Part shown: positions 51,101 through 64,000 of the stretch, piece after piece | Numbering within the stretch: position 1 is the first letter of the stretch | Layout: each line of letters begins with the position of its first letter | Assembly (NCBI RefSeq): GCF_963576545.1 | Contig: NC_083639.1 | Span: 16,311,118 to 16,375,117, forward strand | Source: Limanda limanda | Taxonomy: Eukaryota > Chordata > Actinopteri > Pleuronectiformes > Pleuronectidae | DNA length: 64,000 nt | Direction of reading: 5' to 3' | Position numbers and translations under genes: made by a program | Notes under the pieces: generated by a model | What the model was told of the DNA's origin: nothing | Database searches by the model: none | The model's input: only the letters and a program-made list of their open reading frames with translations

Positions 51101-54100
51101 ATCAATGTTTTCTATGAGATATAAAAGCTCCCTTTACCGATTGGTACCTATACCTTTTCTAACTGTGGTGACCTTTTACATTTAGAAAAACCTATAGAAA
51201 GGGGAACCCTGATAAAATGTCTCCTTTAAAGCGAGAGCACAATCCTGAGCAGAATGTGAAATGTGAAGCTGAGCAAATAATATAAAATTGATAATGGTGA
51301 TAATAGTACCATTCCAGATCGCATTTGAAATATTTACACCCACTTAGAGATCATAAAATAATGAGTTACAGCACGGCAGCGCTGCCAAGATTCACAGGAG
51401 ACCACCTCATATTTAATGTTTTTTAATCACTTTCACCCATCGCTACGGTGCAGAACTCTCCAGGTGTGTAATTGTAATTCTGCGGCTCTTCCAGGGTCCT
51501 GACAGAGGGAGTGTTCAACTCTGAACATAATCTATTTCATGTTCTATAAACACCTGCCGCAAGATTTGATAAAAACCCTCTCGGCTAACTCTCTCTAATT
51601 AAGAGCCACTGCCTTCGCCGCTCCAGTCCACACTCCCATTCATTTCCTCTGTGGGCTGGCGGTGGCGGAAACTGTGCCTTCCTCCTCTCTGAGCACACTG
51701 CCTGCCCATGACAGCTCCTCTCAGGGGAGTGACACTCATTCTAGTCTATTGGAGTGTGAGCAGAGCCTACAATACACTTCTCACACAGCAGCATGGGAGA
51801 CTGTACACCAGGGGCCAAAGAGGCTAGTGCTTCACCTCTACCTGACCTTGTATGGTCTAGGTTGTGGTCGGCAGGCGAAGACAAGGCACTGCAGCTCTGA
51901 AATGAAATACTCTGAAATACTCTCGTCTGAGCTCCTACACCGTCAGCACTGGACAACGACAATGACACACACACATCCCCTCGAGGCGGCTGACTGTATC
52001 GGGGGTCAGATAGGTTACAGGCTGTTATAAAGAACTAAATGATAATAATACAGTGGCTGTGTAAGCGTCTGAAAGCACAGCTGTTAAAGGAGTCACTGAT
52101 CACCTCCAGACATTCCCTATATGAAGCTATGACCTGCTAAAGACATTTTCAATTAACTGCCCCGAGATCAATTAAGTTCATACTCCATTCCACAACAGAA
52201 ATGTAATTCAGTTGGAGAGTTTCTACGCGACGTATGAATTCCCTTTTTGACTTTCAAAACTCAGGGCTCCAGGCCAAAGTGATTCATGCCTGAGAAGAAA
52301 AGAACGAAACCTTTGAATAGGCAGGAGAAAGTATTCTGTGACTTGGAGCCGACTTCAGCCTCATGTCACAAAAACTGAGCCTTTTTTTTTTGTGCCCGGG
52401 GCACAAATCACCCAGCAACAATTGTATGTTCTATAATAGCATCACAACTGGCCTGTTACATCTGAGCTACTCATTGTGATTGATTGTGGGTTAAAAGATT
52501 GGTCCTGAGTTTTTTATTCATACACTCCCTTTTCTTGCCTTTTTCCACCCGTTCTGGAAAATCTGAGCCATTTATCAGCATGCTTTGGGCAAAAAAGGCG
52601 GGATAAAGAACTGACAGTTTATCCCATTGCACGTATTCACATTCAAGTCCACATCCATTGATATACATAAAGGGGGAACATGAACATTTCACAAGCCCCG
52701 AGCATAAAGACAACAACTTTGTGTAGCGTCGGTACGCACATTATTGTGGTCAGCTCAAAGACACGCAGCTTGTTGCTTGGACACATGTGTTGACATGTTC
52801 ACGCTGACATACGGTATTGTTTTGTCAATAACAGGTTTTCTCATGGTGGATAAATGTAGAGGATTATGTGACAGAATGCAAATAAGACAGCTATATACAG
52901 ATATATGTCATTACATAAATGATCTTCTCCCTGCTGTTAGCTTGCATGTCATGCTTTGAATCGGAGAAAGAGACTTTCATGCCAGGCCTTTCTTTTTTTC
53001 GTCACATATATCTCCTTCACTTGTGCCTGAGGTGGGGAACATAGAATTTAAATGTTCAGCAAAAAAGGATACAGAGCTGGAACATTACACAAGGTTGTAG
53101 AAAAGAGTTGGGATCCTCCAGGCGCTCGGTAATGTTCTGACCCCCATTGTAAATCCATCAGTGCCATTTTGCTAATGAACTGATCTATGATTTACACCAT
53201 CAGTGGAGCTCGTTTCCTCCCGCCGCCTCTCGCAAAGTGCTGACAGCGCCTCTCCGCATTCAGCAAGACCTTTTGTGTTATTGTGAGTAAGCTGATTTGT
53301 GTTATTCATCTTAAATCCCCAATCCAGTCTGGTTGTCAGTTGATAACTTTGGGTCACATACACATACACACGCAAATACACACAAGAAGTAATACTCACT
53401 GGAAATACTGGCAAAGCTAAGCTACTTTGGGTCTGTGTGTTTGCATACAAAGATTGTGCTTATGTAGATGATTCATGATGCATAATCAAGACGCTGTATG
53501 ATGCACATATAGAGGAGAATAGGTAAGAGCTGTGGGACGTCTCTGGCATTATTTCAGGTTTAATGAGGTTAAATGATGCAGATGCACGTCTCTTGCTCAG
53601 TGATGGCCAACCATAACCAGTGGGGTAAAAGGAAAATTAAAAAGTCAAATATATAAAAAGCACATATGACATGAGACAATATTTCCAATCTTAAACGACA
53701 CCGAGACATATCGTCAGTAGGCTCCTTTTATATCTATTTTGTTTTCATTACTTTATTTCATATTTTTTAGTTTTTTTTCTCACAGTACCTCTGTGATGGT
53801 ATATTCACACATCACATAATAAACTCATTTGACCACTGCAGTGTTTCTCCAGTCTGTGTTTATTGGTCCTGAACAAACACATTGACCAACTACAAATGAA
53901 AGCTGTAACATAGCTAACAATGAATGAGTGTGTGTTCGTGAGTGTGTGTGTGTGTGTGTATATGTTTAACTCTTAGGAACTCATATAATTCTCTTGTCTC
54001 TGATGAGAGGTTGATCATAAAGCTGTGGGAAGGGGTAAACATTTTGTATTTTCGTCTCCCTTCAAATTGCTCAGGGAGAATTTACGTCTGTTTGTCTTAT

Positions 54101-54400
54101 TTCTACACTGACCTCACATGCAATTAGCTCACATTCTGTCTTTAACTCACCTTAGACAAATGTGCTTGGCTCTTATTTGTATAGCTTGGGCCTTAATTTA
54201 TTTTGAGTAATGAAATCACACTAATGAAGGTAACTGCTGAGAGCTAAACCATTTAAACTGTGGTTAACAAACGATCCAGTATTCAGATGTTTAGACAAAT
54301 TAATTAACAATCAGATTACACATGTTGAAAGGTTCTGCACTAAAAGCAAATTATATGCTGGTAATGACTCCCAATGACAGAGGATAGGTACACACATACA

Positions 54401-54403
<3 letters not shown>

Positions 54404-54483
<80 letters not shown>
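54404..54483. repeat. CA microsatellite
   Basis: Forty uninterrupted AC units, preceded by shorter imperfect CACACATACACAAACA. Likely to be highly polymorphic. The Thr-His and Val-Cys frames across it are not genes. Confidence 0.98.
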
Positions 54484-54485
<2 letters not shown>

Positions 54486-56400
54486 TAGCAGTTGGTAAAA
54501 TACGATGGTTGTTTAGAACAGACATTTTGGGTTTAAAGAAGAAGTGGTTTTTACTCAGTTGGTTTAAAACCTGACTTATCGTGTGACTGCTCATGTTTCT
54601 TGACGTGTCCGATTTCTTACTGGTATTGCTGCATGATCTCAGAACCTAACATAATGAAAATAATGTAAGTTTTTAACAATAAGAGAGTTCCTAAGCCATC
54701 TATTTACACACATTTGACATTCAAGAAAAATCCATGGTTTTATTCTGGTCGTATCCCTTCACTCGCCCCCATTTCTTTCTTATTGTATACGCTGCTGATT
54801 AAATAAAAAATGGGAGTGACTCTCAGACACCTCTGCATTCTGTGTTAGGAAGTGTAAAATCCTTTTCTCCTTCTTATCTGTAACAGTTTCAAACGAAACT
54901 GAAAAATACAAATCCAGTCTTGGAACTGAACATTTTGCTATAACAAACTCTCTTTATTCGTATGTTCTGATGAGGACAGTAGTTTTAAATGTTCTAATAG
55001 CCAACATATTGAATGTACAAAACTAGAAAAATAAGACCCCAGTTGTAATAAACTGGAATTATCATTTATCTTTTAATGTGAGAGGATCTGCTCCTCATAA
55101 TTTTTGTCATCAAAGACCCTGTGCCTCCCTCATGTTCATTAAATTGTTTTTCTCAAATATACATTTGCAATTCAATTTCAGTATATTTTTGAATGGCAAG
55201 TACAAGCTCAGGGCCAACATCAATAACTCCAATTCCTTGCTTTCCCTCGGCAGAAAGAGAGAGACATGTGAGTCTTTCCACAGGATAATGTCCTCAGGCC
55301 TGACTTTATGTGGCATTTCTCATTGATTGCTCCGTTTTCCCCAACAGAAACACGGTGAGGGAAGTTAATGATGTGCACCCGGTCTTCCTACAACACTATT
55401 AATTATTTTTAGACCGTGGGTGGTGAGGTCATGGTGTGAAATGACACAGCTCCAGTTTGTTTGAGTTATTTCCCTAATAGAACGGACAGGCGGTGGCGTG
55501 AATTGTAATATACAGTACATGCATGTGTATTGCTGTAGCGCTTGCATAACCCAGACAGATGGATCTGTGATGAGGGATCGAGGGAATCCTAACTAATTTC
55601 CGAGATAATGGCAGATGCTCCGCTGTCTGCCAAATGTCTCCAAAGAGACCTGTGTAGGAGGGTGGGAGACGGGTCCGGGTGAGTGTTCAGACTTGTTGTC
55701 TCATAGCGTGTCTGTTGCATGTTGCGGTGGTGATCCAGATAGCTATAGCCTGACCTATGCTGCAACCCTGCCGTCCTGTCGCGTTCAACCTTCAACCTGC
55801 AGCTCTGTCGTGTCTACACCTGGACACCTGCCCTGTCAGACACCGGCTCCGTGTTTCTCAGGGATAAAAAGTCCAGAATGTTGACAATGGCTGTAATTTT
55901 ATGAAGAGGGTGAGGAACTGTGTCTCTTTATTCAGCTAACATGATTACAGGCCTTCTCTTTGCCTGTGTGAGCACACAGTGTAATCTAAAAGCAACACCT
56001 GGGCCACTAGTCAATGCAAAATAGACGGCGTGCCAAAGTACTGGCATACCCCCAAAATGAATTATGGTGGGCTATTCAGGTCTGTCCTGACCTTGGGGGT
56101 GTGTGCGTACTGCTCTCGGAGAAACAAGCTGAATACAGTCCTTTATTACGGAGTCGCCTGTGAAATGTGTAATATATGTTAATCCATGTGGGATTTGGAA
56201 GAGGGGAGCCAGGTATGGAAGGGACAAAATGATAGTGTTAAGAGAGACGGAGACAGGGGAGGAGAAAGGGAGAGAGGGCGGAGAGGAGGGAAGAGAGGTG
56301 GTTCAGATGGGATGCTGAAGGAGACCAGACGAGGGGGGGACCAGAGGAGAAAATGAAAGAAAGGTGACAGGCACAAACAGACAGACAAAAGACAGACAAA

Positions 56401-56748
<348 letters not shown>

Positions 56749-59700
56749 GGGACAGATACAGAGAGCCACCATAGACAGATGGAAAGAAAAGGGCATATTC
56801 TCTATGCCACTGAAAAGCCTCCCATTTAGATTTTTCCCCCCAGATCTGATATCTTCCATTCAGTGTGATGCAAAGAGCAGCCTGACATCTGATGTTTTTT
56901 TTTCTGGTCTGAACCGAGGGACCACAGACAATCTTTGCTTGTGACAGACATGCAGGTTGACAGCCCTGTCGTAGCAATATCAGTAAGGTACGCAATTCAC
57001 CTGAGAGCGCTGACATAATGTTGTTGTCCTTGCCTGCTTGGCTGAGCTTTACAAAAAGAACTTTCCAGAGAATAAATAGCACATTCATTCTTTTAACTGA
57101 AAAGATAAACACATGAGAGAGATAACGCAACCCTGGCTCATTTCAGCACACAGAGGGATTTCACTGCTACAGTTCATTTTGAGGAGAATGTTCTTTTTTA
57201 TTTAACCTTTTTTTGTGGAAAGATAATGGCTCCTTGAAAAAAGAAGGTTCAGACAGTTATTGGACATGATTTGATGATACAGATAAATCTTTGATTAAAC
57301 CGTGTTAAGTTATTGCCCCATAAGCAACTGTATAAATGGCCAAGTAGAAAAGTGATCAGTTCAATTAAATAGTAAACTATAAATCAAACTTTACACTGCA
57401 GGAATCAGACACCAGGTAAATCCAGGTATTTGATATGATAAGCAGTCAACAGTGATTCATGCAGAAATGAAAAAATTGTTAAACAAGTAGATTATTTTAC
57501 AATGTGTGATGCAGTGAGGTGAGAAAACTTTGTATTCATCATACCAAGTTTATCTGCAATGAAGATTATATAATCATTGTTTTTCATACAAATTTTAAAT
57601 ACATTTTCTTAATTATGATCCACGTGTGTTTTTAATATATGCGTTTGAATGACTGACCCAAGTATTGTTCTTTTGATACATTGCATGTCAGCCATTTCCG
57701 AAGTCTGCAAAGCAAGGTACACAATTAAAATGAAGGCTCTGCAATTATGGTTTAACCTCGTTTTTCGAATGCTGTTGTAATTTATCCATTATTTTGAATG
57801 TATTGTGTCCCCAAATCAAACCATATTCAGCACTGCACTTCTGAGCCAGTAAGAAAACACAAGTGTGAAGCCATATAAAATTGTGGTTCATTGACTTACA
57901 GTCTGTTCTGTACTTTTGTTGCTTTTACACCATGTGTTATCATTCACAGTTGGTTGTGACATGTGTGACTGGTTCAGGAAAGACTACTGTAAAGACACAA
58001 AATCACGAGCCCCACTGTAAATTGCCACTGCTTAAGTAAGACAGTAGGATCACTATGACATATATACGATGCCTTATCAGTGATGCTGTCTATCGCAGAA
58101 TTGATGTGAGCAGCTATTCTGGAAACAACCAGATATGAGGTGTGAAGGCAGACACAAAGCGCTGATGGAAACACAGCTAAGGCTCCAGTCACATCACTGT
58201 CTCCACCTATTGAATTGGAGAGCGAAAGGCGCCTGGGCTGCACCGGGAGCTGTGGCATCAGGTGGCTTTTTTTCCCATGGCCCTGGTCATACGATCCCTT
58301 TCCTGCTGCCCTTCGTCCCTCATCTCTCTCACAAGTGATCAGCATGCATGCTGTCGCTCGCTCTCTGCCTGCCAAGAAGAGTGAGGGAGAGGATACTCAG
58401 TAATCTATGGCTGCTATGATGACTTTGAGGAGCCCAGTTGTTACCTCTCCTCTTCCCCTTCACCTCCAGCCTCTTCCCGTCATAATCCTGGAGCTGTCAG
58501 TGGGCGGAGATATATGCTCTGATCGGGGAGAGGGCATTTTGTCATAGAGATGAAAAGTGGAGAAAAAGGATGTGGGCAGCGGAGGCCTATAAAATTGTTT
58601 TATTGCATTTCAGCGAGGCGCTTCCGTGGAGCAAATGGTTTTAATTAATGACACCCCCACATGACCCTGCGCTACTTTGCTGTTCATACAACGGGCAGAG
58701 CGCTGTGAACCTCAAGCAGAGAACTGCCACGGCACGGCAGGAACTTAGCGCATCCATCCTTGAACTGAGCAAATTAAGCAAAATTTACGGCTGCAATATT
58801 TGCCTATTATTCGCTTTGTGATCCCCCCCTTCAGTTGCAATAACTCATCAAACTTCAACAGGGTCGAAGCATTATCGTACTGGGAAAATAGCTCTTTATT
58901 TTAATTAGCAAGCGCTGTGTAATTGGGGATTTTGACCTTGATTTATCTGATCTATCTTTTACATCTCTTGTAACAGAAGAGAACAGATTTCTAATTGTAA
59001 CTGTTTGATTCCCTGAATGTTATTGTTCTCGATATGAGCACAGCTTTATTATCATAAACTAGTACTTTTGACTGAACAATGTGGAATGCATTGTGGATGT
59101 ATTGCTGCTTGTCAGAGAGGATATGAAAAATACATGGGCTTCAGGTAGGCAGAGTGCAGGCTAACATCAAAGCCATCATACAAAAGACAGGAAGACCGCT
59201 GGCATGAAAAATAGATGAGGCACTTAAAACTAAGATTAACAAAGTATAGAGGAAAACAAAAAGGAATCTTTTATAAGTCATCATAAAGAACAGAGGGGCT
59301 TCGCTTTCACCAGATAACTCCTGAAATATATATTAGTGGATTTGCGACCTTGAATGGCCGGTGTGCTGCACCAAGTCTGTCGCTCTCAGTTGTGATGGTC
59401 CTTGATAGTGGGTCATCTATTATGGATGCTAGAGCAAGAGGAAGTGGAAAGAGTTCCCAGGCCTTCATTGTTTTATTAATCCGTCAGCATTTGATCTCCC
59501 ACCTTTGACCTGGGATGTTTTTAAGAGATTTTTGCTGGTGGAGACAATCAAACATCTCCAAGCCATGGTCACCCAAGATACAGGTTCATCTGCCAGAAAC
59601 AATAATTCCCAGCAGAAAAACCTTTGCATAGAATTAGAAAGAAGTTTCATTACTGCAAGTGGCGTCTTGTAAAGTGTTCAGACAGTTTGGTGCCTGGTGT

Positions 59701-60019
59701 GTGAAATCTACAATATCAATACTGAAATCGGAGTCTCTCCTCCTGTCTCTCTGTGAAATACACACAGAGATGTTGCATATAGGACTGAACCTTGAGAGGA
59801 GCTTGAATTGTTGCCTGGGTTTACAATGTCAACACTATTCAAAGCCAATTGTCATAATTGTAAAATGCTTTAGCAATAATTTCCCTGTTAGGTAGTTGTT
59901 TTTTGCCAGACTAGAAAAATGGCTCTATTGTAATAACATGTTTTCATCTGTTTTTTCCACATGGTTGGTCCAGATTGAAATGTCCCTGGATTGTCATCAA
60001 CATTAAAAGAGCTATTTAT

Positions 60020-60200
60020 GGTCCCAAGAATCCTGGTGCTTTGGTGATCACCTCTTTTCCTCGGATGCTAACAACATCTTACCTTGTGGGGTTTTAATTA
60101 CAGTAGATGTCGTAATACAAATTTGATGGATTGTGATGGAATTTGACACAGATATCCACATGGTGCCCAGATGATGAACCATAATGATCGAAGTGATTCC
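60020..60200 (+). repeat. Fragment of an unclassified teleost interspersed repeat
   Basis: The order CTTTGGTGATCACCTCTTTT, CCTCGGATGCTAACA, TTTGATGGATTGTGATGGAA, TTTGACACAGATATCCACAT and GTGCCCAGATGATGAACC resembles a common fish repeat with a 'ttggatggattg-gatgaaatttg' core. The blocks appear in rearranged order, so it may hold two decayed copies. No coding capacity. Confidence 0.45.
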
Positions 60201-61366
60201 CCAATGTTTTGGTCTCTGAAAAAATCTATTCCCAACAGTTGGCTCCCTCAACATAAAATTTGGCAAACGAATTGAATTTATTGCAGAATTCATTTGTGAT
60301 CCCTTTCTCACATTTTGAATTTGTCCTCTGTGGGCTGAGTCCAAATACCTGCAGAATTATCATTCCCCTCAAGTGAACATTGTAAACATTATACCTATCA
60401 TCAGCACGTCAACATTATCATTATAAGCATGTCATTTAGCTAGTATTTTAGTATTTAGCTCCAGGCTCAGCTGTGCCTAATACGAGCCTTACAGAGCTGT
60501 AGGCACGCTTGCTCTTTGTCTTGTCAGTTGTTTTCATTTCACTGACAGGTCTGTCACATTTGTTAAAATCTTATTTTATAAGACCCGAGTTCCAACATTT
60601 AACAGCCCTGCAACATTTGTATGATTATTTTTATTTTCCAAAAGTATATTGAAAAGCTTTTTGACACAGCGTGGCACCATTCGTTGCATTTAAATATGCT
60701 ATGTAAATTAATAGAATTTCTGAACGGTTTAAATTAGCTTTGCAAGATTATTACAACCAAGAGAACCCAACATATCGAAGATGACCTACTATATAAATGG
60801 TATTGCATTTTTAATGGCCTGATTTAAGTTCACGGTACATTTGACAAGATGTCACTCTGCTGGAAATATAATGCTGCACATACTGTTTACTTTACATACC
60901 ATGGCCTGTGTGTCCTGACAAGCTGCCATCATGCTGTGTGTATGTAAATCCCCCGCAGGGTGGAATTAGTCATGTTCATTACAACTTTTTAATTGCATCA
61001 AATTGTAGAGGGAGCGAGATAAACAAAGCAGTTATCCAACAGCCAAAGCTGGAATGCAGATCATGTATCTTTAATGAGCTCATGGTAAGATCAGACATTA
61101 CAAAGGGCCAAATATCTCCGGGATATTTAGTTCTTCTAAAAGCCACAAACGAAATGAACAAATGTTTTGGGTTATGAAGTAAACAGCAGTGGTGGCAATA
61201 CTCAGCGTGCAGTGGGACTGTGACCTTAAGATGGCTTTTGTATCACTCAGCTTGGGCTCTGCTCATGTGGGGCTATTTCTGAAGACTGGGTGTTACACCA
61301 GAAAGAATTTGAAATGATACAAGAGCAAAAGACACACATGTGTTTTTTAATCTTGTCCTTTAGGAA

Positions 61367-61368
<2 letters not shown>

Positions 61369-61425
<57 letters not shown>
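61369..61425. repeat. CA microsatellite
   Basis: Twenty-eight perfect AC units, ending 10 bases before the TTAA end of the transposon at 61435. Confidence 0.98.
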
Positions 61426-61429
<4 letters not shown>

Positions 61430-61434
61430 ATGTC

Positions 61435-61737
61435 TTAAAGGTTCAGTGTATAGATTCCTACCATTCTAAACATGAAAGAGAACATGTGGTAGCTTCAGTT
61501 TTTATAAAACTCAAAAGGTGTTTAGTGTGTCCAGTATGGAACACTGTTAAAAACACGGTGGTCTCCTGAGAGACGACTTGCTCCCGATGTTAATATAAAG
61601 GTCCCATTCTAGGGTAAATATAACAACAGTTTGTTCAATTTAGATGAAACACACAAATGAAAACATCACTAGGATTATTTTATAATCAATTTCTGCCAAT
61701 AGATCCCTTTCACCTGAATTGTACACACTGGACCATT
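61435..61737 (-). mobile_element. TTAA-flanked nonautonomous DNA transposon, copy B
   Basis: The left end is TTAAAGGTTCAGTGTATAGA at 61435, and the right end is GTACACACTGGACCATTG, a decayed inverted end in which the second TTAA is lost. Read on the minus strand it runs parallel to copy A at 24576-24921 (GTGATGTTTTCA, CATCTAAA, CCAGTATGGA/TCCATACTGGAC, TTTTGAGTTTTATA, CTCTTTCATG). Copy B lacks about 45 bases present in A near its end, which explains part of the length difference. It encodes nothing. Confidence 0.8.
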
Positions 61738-63053
61738 GAGAGAATTGTCAGAGCATTCATTCTATTGTCAGTGATACATATTACTTGAACTAGCATCAGG
61801 TTTTCAGAGAACCTGAAAAAATCTGAAAATATCTTGCAGCTGTACTTCTGTAACTTGATTGTTGTTACAAAAAAGATGTCAATAATGAATTTTGATTTGA
61901 ACAGGATGACAATTTCCTTCCATTTGTGTTCTTTTAAATGTAAAATGTGTGTGTCTGTGTGTGTGAATGTGTATGTTTGTGTGTGGGTGAGAGAGAGAGG
62001 GAAGAGAAACTGAAGAATAGTGTCCTCAAGATTAAAATTGAAACATCAACGTCTGTATAATTTTAAAATATTGAAAACTAGGACTGGCTGCCTTCTGGCA
62101 CAATAAAGATAATATCTTTTTCTTTTTCGAACATTTTCTCTTGACCTGAAGTTATGGTAACTGCTGCAACAATTCTCTCAGTGTATGTAGGAATGTTGCG
62201 GTTTACTGCACATAGAATATTAAACTGCAGCTGTGGGTTATTGAAGGTTTTAAGGTAGGAAATGGATAAAAACATTTATAAAAATAATCGCACCAATCGC
62301 ATCACTTTATTTGTAGATTTCTATCAACCAATATATTACAACTGTGACTAATGTTCCTTGGGTCTCTGCAAATTTTCTCTGAAACATTAACACACATGTA
62401 CTAAAGAGACTCAAAACACAATACAATGACTACAACACAAAATTACCTCTCTAAAATATGAAAACTCAATATTATTTCAAGAAATTAAGAAATTAAATCA
62501 TTAAATGACAATTAATAAAATGGGATAAGAGTTTTCCACTTTACACAACATTTTTCAAGATCAACAAACACGTCAAACTAATTAACAACAACAAAGTACA
62601 CTATTACGCCATTATATCTTGTAAATACATCTTATATTTTCTGAAGTATTTTCTGAACTGGTTTGTGTATTACTTTGTGCATATTAGAACATCTTCATAC
62701 TCTTTCACTTCTCTGTCTGTGTTTGGATCATATTTAATGCATAGATGGAACACGGAGGTGGATTATGCTGAATCTTGTTTTAAACTATCAATGTGAAAAC
62801 ATTGTAAAAGGCTGTGATATAATTAAGTTGTAATATTTAAATAAGTGTAATTTTAAAAGTGTATTCTTTTTATAAAGCCGAACATTTTTTTCTGCTATGT
62901 GACATTAATGTATGTGTGCTTTAGTTGCTGTGCATGTGCTGTATGTACACATGTGCTGTGTGTCAGCATTCACGGGTGTGGATGTAGATGCATCTGTATG
63001 TGTATGTGTTGTGTTACACTTGTAAGACTCTCTTTTAACAAAAAAAAATATAC

Positions 63054-63072
63054 AAATATATATATATATATT
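63054..63072. repeat. Short AT microsatellite
   Basis: A run of TA dinucleotides following an A9 tract and ATACAAATA. It lies in a broad GT-rich, low-complexity zone (62915-63010). Confidence 0.85.
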
Positions 63073-64000
63073 ACCCTTGTGAAGAACAGCTTCAGCATCT
63101 ACTTTTACCGTCACATCCACAAACATATGTGATCACTTTGTCCTACATGAAACATGTTCAAATTGCTGCTGTGCCACTGGGTTTGTAAGTTCTCTATCAG
63201 CACGAGCACAAATGTATAACCTTTTAAACAAAGGCACACTTGCGCTGCCTCAGGCAAGACTTGCCAGTTTGCTTTCTTGTCAAGGCAGAAAGAAAACGTA
63301 CATGAGAGAGGGGAGCGCGTAGATGAAGAGGAGGAACACTGGTGACAACTGAAAACTCTGACAGACGGTTGCCGAGGAGCTGATAGCATTCTATTTACTT
63401 GTCTGGGATACACATTTACACATCAAACACTTGCTGGGTTGATTTAAAAAGCCATGTGCTCTCATAAGACGTGTTGTGTTGCCAGCAGAAAGGGAAATAA
63501 AAACAGGAATATTGTCTGATAGGCATATTGCACACAGGAGCAGAATGTGTCCTGTAATATTCATAGAAGGATACACACACAAACACAATAAACTCGACTT
63601 GACAACAACAGACAAACAAATACTAAGCTTTGTTCTATTTTGTCGAGGCACTTAAAGTGAGCCTAAAGGAGAAAGCCTAAGCTCAAATCCTGAGGATAGA
63701 ATCTATAGGCACAATACATCTCAATACCATCTTCACAACAATATCAAATCTTAATGGTACCATCTCCTGTTGACAGAATAATACAATTTAGACTGAAGCT
63801 TTGCGTAATCCTGTGGATAGAACAGTTTTCAGTACAAATGTAGAGGATTTTTTAAAACCCATAGTTTTAATAGTTCTTCATGAATCTTTCATCAAAAGCT
63901 AACGGTTACTCATTTGGTCTGGATTTATTTTGTCAACATTTGTCTGTCTTTCTGTCTGTATATGGCTCTTATATTTAACCTATTTCACACTCTACATGTG

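Overview
This window is nuclear DNA from a ray-finned (probably teleost) fish. It is AT-rich and gene-poor. It is full of long CA/GT and GACA microsatellites and of DNA transposons and LINE tails of the kinds common in teleosts (hAT, Tc1/mariner, TTAA-flanked elements, L2/Rex-like LINE ends). There is no operon-like gene packing.

Only one cellular protein-coding gene can be supported: the 5' end of SUCLG2, on the minus strand. It encodes the GTP-forming beta subunit of mitochondrial succinyl-CoA ligase. Exon 1 (25629-25712) holds the start codon and a mitochondrial presequence. Exon 2 (3363-3504) holds the start of the ATP-grasp region. A 22.1 kb first intron separates them. Intron 2 fills positions 1-3362 and runs off the left edge, so the rest of the gene lies outside. 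A short GC-rich promoter lies just above exon 1.

Intron 1 and intron 2 hold a nonautonomous hAT element with a perfect 8-bp target duplication (1870-2901), a decayed Tc1-like copy (9985-10440), LINE tails in both orientations (16.4 kb and 23.5-24.2 kb), a TTAA-flanked element (24576-24921) and several older fragments. Positions 25.8-64 kb lie upstream of SUCLG2 and look intergenic. They hold microsatellites (GT at 27.3 kb, CA at 54.4 and 61.4 kb, a 347-bp pure GACA array at 56.4 kb), a teleost retroposon-like repeat (38.5 kb), LINE fragments (45.0 and 46.6 kb), a 224-bp tandem duplication (47.7 kb) and a second TTAA element (61.4 kb) related to the one at 24.6 kb. In mammals TAFA1 lies upstream of SUCLG2. 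I looked for TAFA-like cysteine-rich exons here and saw none.

The most unusual structure is a hAT-type element at 42500-43747, bounded by a perfect 8-bp duplication. It carries a degenerate piece of a histone H3 gene (42672-42942), apparently captured host coding sequence. I saw no CRISPR array, prokaryotic system, rRNA or convincing tRNA.
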